Part shown: one piece after another, positions 53,673 through 61,356 of the stretch
How positions within the stretch are numbered: position 1 is the first letter of the stretch
Layout: each line of letters starts with the position of its first letter
DNA from: Prevotella sp.
GTDB lineage: Bacteria; Bacteroidota; Bacteroidia; Bacteroidales; Bacteroidaceae
Assembly: GCA_017619375.1 (NCBI GenBank)
Contig: JAFZSL010000026.1
Span: forward strand, 1-64,000
Direction: 5' to 3'
DNA: 64,000 bases
The notes under the pieces: generated by a model
Told to the model about the DNA's origin: nothing
Databases searched by the model: none
Seen by the model: the letters and a program-made list of their open reading frames with translations, nothing else
Made by a program: the position numbers and the translations under genes

Positions 53673-55238
53673 ATGATCACCTATAGCGACAAGGATTCTG
53701 ATGAGGTTCTTATGGAGAAGGTCCACCGGAAGCGATTGACTCTTAACGACTATCTCTATTACATCAGGAGATTCGTTGAGATAGGAGATGTCTTGGATGT
53801 GGAAAAGGAGGTGGCTGTCGAATGCTCCTGGATGTTGTACAATGATCCCATCCTCGGATATCTGAGCAAGCTGATGAACGACCCTGTCGTACAAGCGGCT
53901 GTGTTGTCGAGCAAGTTGACGGGACAGATATTCTATGAGACAGTGGGACGTTTTGTCGCAGAATGCCTTCATGCGGAGAATTATGCCAACCAGCGTTTTT
54001 CCACCGAGCGGAAGGAGGTGGAGAAGATGACTGAATGGTCGATACAGAAAAAAGAGTCACATTGGCAGTCGCTTCTCACTGCCATCGACGAAAAGCACCA
54101 TGACGATGGATTCGATCTCGACTATATGAAAGAGCAATTCCAGAACGATGGATGGATGAAACCGGAGAACTGGGAAAAACTCCAACATGAGTGGATGGCA
54201 GCCATCGACGAACGTGCCCGTAAGGAGGTGGCAAGAAAAGTCAAGGCCAAGGAAAACGGTGGCTTCAACAGGATTTTCATGAAATTGGGCGACCAGATTC
54301 GCAGCAAGGGAGCAAGTGAGGCGGAGGCGTTGCAGGCTTGGAATATGATGAATGGCCAGTGGATAGAGTCGGAGTTTGAGAAAAAGCTTCATATCGTGCA
54401 GATACAGAACAAATATCCGCAAATCGGCGAGGTGGTGCGCAAGATGGGACGGCTGCCGGATGAAGACGGAAAAGCCAGCTTGACCGTACAGACAGGTTTC
54501 AGGCACAAGCTTGACCACTCTTCAGGAAGCGACATCGAGGGGGTGACTGTTGGACGTGACCTCAACGCGCTGATGCCAGCCGAACTCGCCCAATACACAG
54601 ACTCCGAATTGGAAAGCCTATTCCTGAGGAAATGGGTCACCAGTCGTCTGCAGGTGTTCCGTTACAAGTTGGAAGTCACCAAGCCGGCAAGACGGCTTCG
54701 CTCGGAAAAAGCGTCGCGCCGTGGACCGATGATTGTCTGCGTCGATTCCTCGGCGAGCATGTATGGAGTACCGCAAAAGATTGAGGCATCGCTGTTGTCG
54801 AAACTGGAACAGACCGCTGAGCAATTGAAACGAGATTGTTTTCTCATTGATTTCTCCGTCGGCGTCCGTCCCATCGAATTGCGTTCGCGCCGCAAGCAAA
54901 AAGCTTTGGAACGGATGGGCATCAGAGTCGAGGACAACGAGAATTTTGAGAAAGGCTATTTCCCGTTCATCGGCGGGGGCACTGACGCACAAAAGATGCT
55001 CAATATGGCATTCGCCCTCTTGGACAATGGCAACGACCGATATATGAACGCCGACGTGTTGTGGATCACCGATTTCCTTATACCCAGGACCACGGAAGAC
55101 CTGATGCGCCGTTTCAAGGAATACCAGAAGACCGGCACCAGGTTCTATGGATTCAAGATAGGGGAGGGACAGTCTAACTGGGATCAGTATTTCGACAAGA
55201 TATACGAAATCCATTACCGTCCGCCCAGGATGTATTGA
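53673..55238 (+). CDS. VWA-domain protein, ViaA-like partner
   Basis: A 521-residue protein. The N-terminal ~330 residues are helical. The C-terminal von Willebrand A domain begins near 345 with the MIDAS motif D-S-S-A-S (IVCVDSSASMYGVP), includes GGGTDAQKML supplying the next metal ligand, and VLWITDFLIPRTTEDLMRRF the third. Metal-dependent binding to a target protein is expected. It pairs with the RavA-like ATPase in a compact operon. It has no signal peptide or membrane segment, in keeping with a cytoplasmic chaperone complex. Confidence 0.9.
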   Translation: MITYSDKDSDEVLMEKVHRKRLTLNDYLYYIRRFVEIGDVLDVEKEVAVECSWMLYNDPILGYLSKLMNDPVVQAAVLSSKLTGQIFYETVGRFVAECLHAENYANQRFSTERKEVEKMTEWSIQKKESHWQSLLTAIDEKHHDDGFDLDYMKEQFQNDGWMKPENWEKLQHEWMAAIDERARKEVARKVKAKENGGFNRIFMKLGDQIRSKGASEAEALQAWNMMNGQWIESEFEKKLHIVQIQNKYPQIGEVVRKMGRLPDEDGKASLTVQTGFRHKLDHSSGSDIEGVTVGRDLNALMPAELAQYTDSELESLFLRKWVTSRLQVFRYKLEVTKPARRLRSEKASRRGPMIVCVDSSASMYGVPQKIEASLLSKLEQTAEQLKRDCFLIDFSVGVRPIELRSRRKQKALERMGIRVEDNENFEKGYFPFIGGGTDAQKMLNMAFALLDNGNDRYMNADVLWITDFLIPRTTEDLMRRFKEYQKTGTRFYGFKIGEGQSNWDQYFDKIYEIHYRPPRMY

Positions 55239-55297
55239 CTTGGTAATGACGATTTGAAAGTCGTGAAAATCCTTTGGAGCACAATAATTTACAAACC

Positions 55298-55328
55298 ATC
55301 CCTGCACCTTTTCGCGAGGAGCAGGGAT
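55298..55328. terminator. Hairpin between viaA-like and radical SAM genes
   Basis: ATCCCTGC (55298-55305) pairs with GCAGGGAT (55321-55328), with a further CCT/AGG inside the loop. It lies between convergent genes and may terminate one or both, though there is no T-run. Confidence 0.5.
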
Positions 55329-55374
55329 ACAATTGGTTCAGGGCATTCTTACAGACTTTATCTAAAGGACTCAG

Positions 55375-56442
55375 TCATTTATATTTGCAAAGCATCAGTT
55401 TCCCTTCATCATCGCGTAAGTGCATGCCATTACCCTGGCATAATTCCCACACGTCACAGTCAGCACATGGTCCTGTGTGCATCCATTCTCGATCTCGATA
55501 ACATTGGAATTTGTTTTCCCATGCATCGGTGAACCTATCTCTGTAGATATTCCCTTGATAATATTGACTGCGAATGCTCAAGCAACCAGAGATGGAACCA
55601 TCAGAAAGGATGGTGGCCACGTTGACGCCGGCTTGGCAAAAGAAAGGATGGTTGCGCACCTTCAGCTCATAATCACCAAGGAAACCTTCGCAACTAAAAC
55701 TCAAACGTATCGAATTCTCCTTGCGAACCGCAGCGATGAATTCCATCACTTCGCGGAACTGTTCTTCGCTGAGCTGCAACTCAGGATGCTCTGCAGCACG
55801 CCCCATGGGAACAATAGTGAAGATACGCCATTTTTTCACGCCCAAGTCTATGAGATAGCGTTTGAATTCATCCAGATAGCCGATGTTCTTTTTATTGACA
55901 CACGTAATGACATCCCATACTATTTTTTTCCCTACAAGACACTTGATGGCCCTCTCTGCTGTGGAAAAACTATTCTTTTTGCCGCGAATCCAATTATGAG
56001 CCTCCTCAAAACCGTCAAGACTGATGCCGATGGTCTCTAACCCGGCATCCAAAAGCTTATTACACATTGACTCGTCAAGCAACATGCCATTGCTCACCAT
56101 TCCCCAATGAAATCCTAATTCACGAATGGCCTTGCCACATTCAACGATATCTTTCCTGACAAGAGGTTCACCACCAGTCGTCACGACAAGAATTTCAGCA
56201 GGATTCATTACGGTGCGTACATCTTCGAGGACAGTCCGGAAATCGGCGAATGGCATATCCTGTTGTTCGGCAATTGCACGGCAGTCGCTGCCACAGTGTA
56301 TGCAATTAAGATTGCAACGAAGCGTACACTCCCAAAATAGTTGTTGCAATTTGTGTCTCTGAATCCGCTTTTTGTTGCGTTGGCTTGCTTGAAGCAACTG
56401 CATTATTTTCGGTAATTGCGGTTGAGGTAGTTTTGTTTCCAT
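55375..56442 (-). CDS. Radical SAM/SPASM domain enzyme
   Basis: A 355-residue enzyme with two iron-sulfur regions. The radical SAM motif is C43-x3-C47-x2-C50 in FWECTLRCNLNCIHCGSDC. It is followed by VTTGGEPLVRKDIV (the GGEP segment that binds SAM). The C-terminal SPASM domain shows FFCQAGVNVATILSDGSISGCLSIRSQ and GPCADCDVWELCQGNGMHL...LMLCKYK, with at least six cysteines for auxiliary clusters. SPASM enzymes typically modify peptides, often RiPP precursors. From memory it resembles the Bacteroidetes TIGR04133 group, usually described with a lipoprotein partner; no lipoprotein is adjacent here. Instead three small peptide genes lie divergently 244 nt away. Substrate assignment is inference. 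Confidence 0.92.
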   Translation of the reverse strand: METKLPQPQLPKIMQLLQASQRNKKRIQRHKLQQLFWECTLRCNLNCIHCGSDCRAIAEQQDMPFADFRTVLEDVRTVMNPAEILVVTTGGEPLVRKDIVECGKAIRELGFHWGMVSNGMLLDESMCNKLLDAGLETIGISLDGFEEAHNWIRGKKNSFSTAERAIKCLVGKKIVWDVITCVNKKNIGYLDEFKRYLIDLGVKKWRIFTIVPMGRAAEHPELQLSEEQFREVMEFIAAVRKENSIRLSFSCEGFLGDYELKVRNHPFFCQAGVNVATILSDGSISGCLSIRSQYYQGNIYRDRFTDAWENKFQCYRDREWMHTGPCADCDVWELCQGNGMHLRDDEGKLMLCKYK

Positions 56443-56685
56443 ATATAATTATGCTACAATTGTGCTACTATTCATAGGTCCTTCCCAGTTCAATGTGAGT
56501 GTCCCCCAAGTTTGTAGTTACAAATTTATATTCTTTTTTTCCAATTAAGTAGAATTGATAAGACGAATTAAAGTTTTTTAAACAAAATCGTTAATGTTTC
56601 GTAATTATGCATGTCGTGCTCTTGCAAGACGATAAAAAAGAATTATATTTGTAAGGTAAATTAACAATTCCATATTTTTACAACT
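56443..56685. promoter_or_regulatory. Divergent promoter region of the radical SAM/peptide locus
   Basis: On the plus strand CTTG at 56621-56624 and TATATTTG at 56644-56651 are 19 nt apart, a good promoter for peptide 1 (start near 56658). On the minus strand CAAATTTA at 56521-56528 reads TAAATTTG and is the best -7 candidate for the radical SAM gene. Otherwise the region is AT-rich and has no gene. Confidence 0.6.
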
Positions 56686-56844
56686 ATGATGAAAAAGATC
56701 TATTTAAAGCCGGAGACAAAGGTTTTATCGTTGGCTGTTTATGGTGATGTTTGCGAAAAAGAAATTCAGACAAATTCTTCTTCTGAAGTGATGGAGGGAA
56801 TGTATGGTCCTCCGGGAATTTTTGACAATGCTCCTTTGTTCTAA
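56686..56844 (+). CDS. Peptide 1 of the YLKP...YGPPG family (52 aa)
   Basis: A 52-residue product too short for routine calling but clearly real, because two paralogues follow. It has an N-terminal block MMKKIYLKPETKVLSL, then AVYGDVCEKEIQ with a single cysteine at position 23, a variable linker TNSSSEVMEG and the C-terminal block MYGPPGIFDNAPLF. There is no Sec signal and no Gly-Gly cleavage site. A promoter lies at 56621-56651 and a hairpin at 56845-56872 follows directly after the stop, so it may be transcribed alone. Two consecutive ATGs (56686, 56689) are possible starts. Proposed as a precursor peptide for the neighbouring radical SAM enzyme; unproven. Confidence 0.8.
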   Translation: MMKKIYLKPETKVLSLAVYGDVCEKEIQTNSSSEVMEGMYGPPGIFDNAPLF

Positions 56845-56872
56845 ACAAATGCCTGGTAACCAGGTATTTTGT
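56845..56872 (+). terminator. Hairpin after peptide 1
   Basis: ACAAATGCCTGG and CCAGGTATTTTGT form a stem with a TAA loop immediately after the stop codon, ending in TTTTG. It would terminate or attenuate transcription before peptide 2. Confidence 0.65.
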
Positions 56873-56923
56873 TGAATTACTTATGGAAAAATTGCTTTGT
56901 CAGCTTAATTTTAGTTGGAATAA

Positions 56924-56955
56924 TTTGGTTGAAAGAGAGAAATACTGTATTTTTG
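56924..56955 (+). promoter_or_regulatory. Separate promoter of peptides 2 and 3
   Basis: TTTG at 56924-56927 and TATTTTTG at 56948-56955 are 20 nt apart, a full -33/-7 pair. Transcription would begin near 56962, 24 nt before the peptide 2 ATG. Confidence 0.75.
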
Positions 56956-56985
56956 CATTGTTATTTGACAACTTTGTTTATAGCT

Positions 56986-57144
56986 ATGGAGAAAAAGAAG
57001 TATTTAAAGCCAAATTCAAAGATTTTGTCATTGGCCGTTTATGGTGAAGTTTGTGAAACAGAACTTCAGGCAGAATCCGCACAGGAAGAACCGGAGACAA
57101 TGTATGGTCCTCCGGGAATCTTTAACGATGTTCCTTTGTTCTAA
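56986..57144 (+). CDS. Peptide 2 of the YLKP...YGPPG family (52 aa)
   Basis: A 52-residue paralogue: MEKKKYLKPNSKILSLAVYG, then EVCETELQ with the conserved Cys23, linker AESAQEEPET and MYGPPGIFNDVPLF. The frame is open further upstream to 56869, but alignment with the other two copies and the promoter at 56924-56955 fix the start at 56986. It is the most divergent copy at the N-terminus and at the penultimate residues (NDV for DNA). No terminator separates it from peptide 3, so the two are probably co-transcribed. Confidence 0.8.
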   Translation: MEKKKYLKPNSKILSLAVYGEVCETELQAESAQEEPETMYGPPGIFNDVPLF

Positions 57145-57197
57145 GCAAAGCCTTATATAATATCGCATAACTAATTAACATTTTAACTTTTACAGCT

Positions 57198-57350
57198 ATG
57201 ATGAAAAAGATTTATTTAAAGCCTGAGACAAAGGTTTTGTCGCTGAACGTTTATGGTGAAGTTTGCGAAAAAGAAATTCAACCTACATCTGATGAACCGG
57301 AGACAATGTATGGCCCTCCGGGAATCTTTGACAATGCTCCTTTGTTCTAA
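57198..57350 (+). CDS. Peptide 3 of the YLKP...YGPPG family (50 aa)
   Basis: A 50-residue paralogue: MMKKIYLKPETKVLSLNVYG, then EVCEKEIQ with Cys23, a shortened linker PTSDEPET and MYGPPGIFDNAPLF. Its ends match peptide 1 while its linker shares EPETMYGPPG with peptide 2, so the copies look like mosaics. The strings before its ATG (TTTTACAGCT) and before peptide 1 (TTTTACAACT) are nearly the same, suggesting that duplication included the translation start region. It is followed by a strong terminator. Confidence 0.8.
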   Translation: MMKKIYLKPETKVLSLNVYGEVCEKEIQPTSDEPETMYGPPGIFDNAPLF

Positions 57351-57355
57351 ACTAA

Positions 57356-57384
57356 AACATCCTGGCAAACTGCCAGGATGTTTT
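57356..57384 (+). terminator. Terminator of the peptide genes
   Basis: AAACATCCTGGCA (57356-57368) pairs with TGCCAGGATGTTT (57371-57383), then T. It lies between the convergent peptide and M6 protease genes and reads as a terminator in both directions. Confidence 0.88.
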
Positions 57385-57437
57385 GGTCAATGGGCATACC
57401 CGCTGATAGATAGAATGGCTATGATGAGATTGGTGGG

Positions 57438-59354
57438 TTATGGGTGGGTGGAGTCATTATCAGGAACAAGGTGGAGCACAATGTCCACAATGCCCATTAC
57501 GTCAGAGATGTTCAGCTCGTTGTCACCGTTCACGTTGGCGTTTTCGACATGAAAGCCTCCAACTGTCTCTCCTAAGATGTGATTCACAAGCATCATCACG
57601 TCCGTCACGGTCACTTCTCCATCCTGGTTTACATCCCCTAAAAGGATGGTGTCTTCCAAATATTCCATGAAATTGCTGATGAAATCGAAAGTTACCACGC
57701 CATCGCTACTTTCGTAAATGTTTGCCAAAGCTTTGTTGGTTTTGCCCTCACCGTTGTAATACTTATAGTTTACGATATTCATCGTGTCGTTCAATTCTGT
57801 CATGCCCTTTGTGCCAGGGAAGGGATCCCCTGCCATCTCCTCGTAAAAGTCTGCGTACCTGATTTCCTTGCCGTTGATGGTCTTGCCGATGTTATAATGA
57901 CTGAACAACAAACCATCGGCGGGAACCACGGTCATACGAGGATGGCCTTTGATATTGTTGACAGTGTTGCCGTTTTGGACGGAGAAAGCAGTGGCATCGT
58001 ATTCCACGTGGGTGACTACCAAGCCATGCCCTTTTTGATAGGTGTTCAAACTTATGTTTTGGATGTTTTCCAACACGAAATACTCGTGCGGTTCATCTGG
58101 GTTTGTGATACGATAAGCAGCTCCACCCTCATCTATTGGTTTGATTTCTATCTTGCCACCAATATCAAGAGTACTGATTTCCATCCAGCCCATCGCTTCA
58201 CGCTCCCATGCGTTGAGAGCACATGGTGTGTAGCCATTGTTCAAATATGTGCCGTTGTCCATCAGGCTCCAATCTTCCATACTTTGGTTGTCGCCTCTCA
58301 CTGCATTAATCTTTGGATAAAAATCGGGAAGCCCCATGGCGTGACACATCTCATGGCAGACTATGCCGATACCGTTAATGCGTTCATATGGTGCTGAAGA
58401 CCAACAACCGGGATAGCCATTCAACTCTGCGCAGACGACATAATTTTGCACGTGCTTGCCATCATAAACACCTCCAGAGGTGACACCCCATTTGGGCCAG
58501 ATGCAGTCGCTGGAGTTTCCTGCCATGGCTTGAGAGTATCCGGCATGAATAATAATAACCAAGTCGACTTGATTGTCTTTGTTGCTGTCGTATTGTGAGA
58601 AATCGATGCTATCGGTCATCAGCATGCAGGCATCCCTCAACAGCAGGTCCATCCGTTCACCTTTGCCCTCGCCACCATGGTCGCAGCCGTATATGGACAT
58701 ATCGTTAGGAAGTTTCACTGGGCCATAGACATCGAATTCGGGGGCGAGTTGCCCGAAACTGGCTTGTTTGAAGTATTGGTGGACACTGACGAAATTGTGG
58801 TTCTCTCCACGGCCATGATCCTTCAAGGGGGTAGTGGCATTGAAAAAATCGTTGAATGAACGTTTGGGATTCTCGATTGTGAAATGATGGTCGGAGTCGT
58901 TAAACTCAGCAAGAATGACAACGACACGCGGAGCGCCCATGCGTGGGAAAAGGTGTTGGTTGGAACTGTCGTCTATCGGTTCACGCTTGGCTCTGAGAGA
59001 ACTACAACAGGTCTCGCTTTTTGCGTAAAAGGCATCCCGATTCTGTAAAGATGCCAAATGTATTTCCTCTGCACTGCGCTCACCTGCATTATGAGCCAGC
59101 AACTGAGTGTCGCTCAATTCACCTTGGTCATCGATTGCCCCTATGTAATAACCATCTTCACGTTGCACCAAAAGAATACCATCAAGTGTGGTGTAGAAAT
59201 GGAAGTCCTCATCGCCATGAAGGATGACGGTGAGGGTGGTGCCGTCGGCTTGACGTACTTCTATGGGGGAAGGGTAGGCTTTCACTGCCCAACTATTATA
59301 GGAGCATATGAGCCCGACCAAAACAAATTGTATCTTTTTCAGAAATCCATTCAT
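57438..59354 (-). CDS. Secreted M6-family metalloprotease with dockerin-like tail
   Basis: A 638-residue secreted zinc protease of the M6 (immune-inhibitor A-like) family. A signal peptide is followed by a propeptide-like segment (SPIEVRQADGTTLTVILHGDEDFHFYTTLDGILLVQREDGYYIGA), which is typical of these proteins. The catalytic motif H334-E335-M-C-H338 lies in GIVCHEMCHAMGLPDFYP, whose following aspartate is the third zinc-site residue. The catalytic domain ends near 540. The last ~60 residues hold two dockerin-like repeats (GDVNQDGEVTVTDVM and ANVNGDNELNISDVM). It converges on the peptide genes, 87 nt away. Whether it processes those peptides or digests environmental protein is unknown; the second is the family default. 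Confidence 0.92.
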   Translation of the reverse strand: MNGFLKKIQFVLVGLICSYNSWAVKAYPSPIEVRQADGTTLTVILHGDEDFHFYTTLDGILLVQREDGYYIGAIDDQGELSDTQLLAHNAGERSAEEIHLASLQNRDAFYAKSETCCSSLRAKREPIDDSSNQHLFPRMGAPRVVVILAEFNDSDHHFTIENPKRSFNDFFNATTPLKDHGRGENHNFVSVHQYFKQASFGQLAPEFDVYGPVKLPNDMSIYGCDHGGEGKGERMDLLLRDACMLMTDSIDFSQYDSNKDNQVDLVIIIHAGYSQAMAGNSSDCIWPKWGVTSGGVYDGKHVQNYVVCAELNGYPGCWSSAPYERINGIGIVCHEMCHAMGLPDFYPKINAVRGDNQSMEDWSLMDNGTYLNNGYTPCALNAWEREAMGWMEISTLDIGGKIEIKPIDEGGAAYRITNPDEPHEYFVLENIQNISLNTYQKGHGLVVTHVEYDATAFSVQNGNTVNNIKGHPRMTVVPADGLLFSHYNIGKTINGKEIRYADFYEEMAGDPFPGTKGMTELNDTMNIVNYKYYNGEGKTNKALANIYESSDGVVTFDFISNFMEYLEDTILLGDVNQDGEVTVTDVMMLVNHILGETVGGFHVENANVNGDNELNISDVMGIVDIVLHLVPDNDSTHP

Positions 59355-59518
59355 TTCGTCGAATATTTAACTTGCTTTTGAAAAGAATGATGCTAAGGTA
59401 GTGCTTTTTCCCTTTTTTTCAAAAACAAAAGAACCATTTCACTCTATCCGTGCAGTTAATCTTTGTTAATTGTCAAAATTGGAAAAGAAAGAAGAAGGGA
59501 ATTGTCATTGGTTTTTTG

Positions 59519-59526
59519 TACCTTTG
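59519..59526 (+). promoter_or_regulatory. Promoter -7 box of rpsP
   Basis: TACCTTTG is a full -7 match, 53 nt upstream of the rpsP ATG. The remaining 59355-59518 sequence is non-coding. Confidence 0.7.
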
Positions 59527-59579
59527 CAGCCGCTTTTACGAGTTAATAGCATTATTCAAACCAACTAAACATTTTATCA

Positions 59580-60110
59580 ATGGCAACAAAAATCAGATTG
59601 CAGCGCGGCGGTCGCAAAGGTTACGCCTTTTACAGAATCGTCATCGCCGACGCGAGAGCACCACGTGATGGTAGGTTTACTGAGAAGATTGGTACTTACA
59701 ACCCTAACACCAATCCCGCTACAGTGGATTTGAATTTCGACCGTGCACTTTATTGGGTTGAGGTGGGCGCACAGCCCACAGACACAGTGCGCAGCATCCT
59801 TCGCCACGAAGGCGTGTACATGATGAAACACCTCAGGGTAGGTGTGAAGAAGGGCGCATTCGACGAGGCAGAGGCTCAGAAGCGTTTCGATTCTTGGAAA
59901 GACGCTAAAGTGAAAGGCGACGACAAGGTAAGGAGCGAGGCTGCCAAGGCCAAGAAGGAAGCTTACGAGAAAGAGCTGAAGGCTGAGAAGGCTTATAATG
60001 AGAATGTGGCAAAGAAAGTGGCTGAGAAGAAGGCCGCCATCGCTGCCGCCAATGCTGAGGCTGAAGCTGCACCCGCAGATTCCGAGGCTACAGCACCTGC
60101 AGAGGCTTAA
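59580..60110 (+). CDS. rpsP: 30S ribosomal protein S16, extended form
   Basis: A 176-residue S16. Residues 1-85 are the canonical fold ([46 protein letters not shown] opening). They are followed by about 90 extra residues rich in Lys, Glu and Ala ([44 protein letters not shown]), probably a long charged helix, ending in an acidic/Ala tail. Such extensions are usual in Bacteroidetes. It stands alone here, without rimM or trmD, and ends in a strong hairpin. Confidence 0.97.
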   Translation: MATKIRLQRGGRKGYAFYRIVIADARAPRDGRFTEKIGTYNPNTNPATVDLNFDRALYWVEVGAQPTDTVRSILRHEGVYMMKHLRVGVKKGAFDEAEAQKRFDSWKDAKVKGDDKVRSEAAKAKKEAYEKELKAEKAYNENVAKKVAEKKAAIAAANAEAEAAPADSEATAPAEA

Positions 60111-60127
60111 TCGCTTATTCAACCGTA

Positions 60128-60166
60128 CAAGAAGGGGAAGGACTTGCGTCTTTCCCCTTCTTTCGT
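60128..60166 (+). terminator. Terminator after rpsP
   Basis: AAGAAGGGGAAgGAC and GTCtTTCCCCTTCTT form a long stem around TTGC, ending in T-rich sequence about 18 nt after the stop codon. Confidence 0.88.
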
Positions 60167-60229
60167 CTTTTTGCCGTGTCAAAGGAAAGCACGGCAACAG
60201 TTAGGATGAGAAAAAAATGAAAACTTCAA

Positions 60230-61324
60230 TCAACGTATTAGTTGTTTATAGAATTCCTCATATTTCTTGGCAACGGATATGGATTCATGATGCCGATGCA
60301 CATATAAGATGCTCTCACGACGAAGTTTAAGCACTTCTTCTGGGTGTTTGACAAGATGCTCCAAGGCGGTAACCACGCTGGCTCGGTCTGGTCCGACGTT
60401 GACGATTGGACGCAACTCCCGCTCCCCCAAGATTTCATAATTCTCAGGCTCGCCGCCACCAATGCATATGATGCCTTTTGACATGGCCAAAAGCGGGTTC
60501 ATGGAGGGGGTGTAGCTATAGAGTTGGTCCAGGATGGCATCGGAACCATCCATCATCCTTTGGTATTGCTCGAACGGAACAGACCGTGCCACACGCAACT
60601 CCATCTTGTCTGGATGACGACGCTGCACCTCCTCTGCGGCAGAAAGCATCACGTCTGTTCCCTTGTATGCATTCCGTGACTGATTGATTCCAATGAACAC
60701 CCTTAACTTCTCGCTGGTGTCTATTTGGGTATCCCTTTGTACCTCAATGGGGAAGGGGATGAAGACTGTCTTTTGAGGAAAAACGGGGTGATAGCAGGCC
60801 CAGTACTCATAGAGGCCGGTGACTATTCCATCGCAGTCTTGAGCTATGACTTGGTTGAGGCGTCCTTTTGCCGTATCCAACCAGTCGGCACGTTCGCTCA
60901 AAGCCTCGACGTTGGTGCGAAGCTGTTGACCTATGTTGAAATCACTATAGCGCAAGGGTTTCTCATTCACGCAAGTATGCACCCAATACCAATCCATGCC
61001 GAATCCGCCGAGAACAATGCATCTGTTGTTCCGACGCAGTTGCTGATAGATGGAAAACAATCGTTCGGCTTTCAGTTCTACGAAAACAGGGTTGATGAGT
61101 TGCACGATGTCGTAGTCACGAAGATGAGGGAGGATGCGATGGATGCGTGCCAACAATGTAATGCCTCCCCACTTGCCTGGTTTGCGTGCGAGGTCAACGT
61201 CTCGAGGATAATCCTTCCAGAAATCGCCATTGGAGGCCACTGTGACCTCATGGCCCAATGCCCGAAGTCCGCGTGCCAGCGTGGCATGCACATTGCTGTA
61301 TTCACCCAATAAGAGGATTCGCAT
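60230..61324 (-). CDS. Glycosyltransferase, GT-B fold (family 1/4-like)
   Basis: A 364-residue cytoplasmic glycosyltransferase. The N-terminal lobe begins MRILLLGEYSNVHATLARGLRALGHEVTVASNG. The C-terminal donor-binding lobe shows VFIGINQSRNAYKGTDVMLSAAEEV and SYTPSMNPLLAMSKGIICIGGGEPENYEILGERELRPIVNV, in which the conserved glutamates of the GT4 group are recognisable. It is the last of three minus-strand glycosyltransferases ending against rpsP. Acceptor and donor are unknown; by position it should extend a lipid-linked glycan. Confidence 0.88.
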   Translation of the reverse strand: MRILLLGEYSNVHATLARGLRALGHEVTVASNGDFWKDYPRDVDLARKPGKWGGITLLARIHRILPHLRDYDIVQLINPVFVELKAERLFSIYQQLRRNNRCIVLGGFGMDWYWVHTCVNEKPLRYSDFNIGQQLRTNVEALSERADWLDTAKGRLNQVIAQDCDGIVTGLYEYWACYHPVFPQKTVFIPFPIEVQRDTQIDTSEKLRVFIGINQSRNAYKGTDVMLSAAEEVQRRHPDKMELRVARSVPFEQYQRMMDGSDAILDQLYSYTPSMNPLLAMSKGIICIGGGEPENYEILGERELRPIVNVGPDRASVVTALEHLVKHPEEVLKLRRESILYVHRHHESISVAKKYEEFYKQLIR

Positions 61325-61356
61325 GGTCGGTATTATTAATGAAGATTCATCTCAAT

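Noticed and set aside
56869..56985. N-terminal extension of peptide 2 (start at 56869)
   Set aside because: The extension would overlap the peptide 1 hairpin and the peptide 2 promoter, and the paralogues align from 56986.
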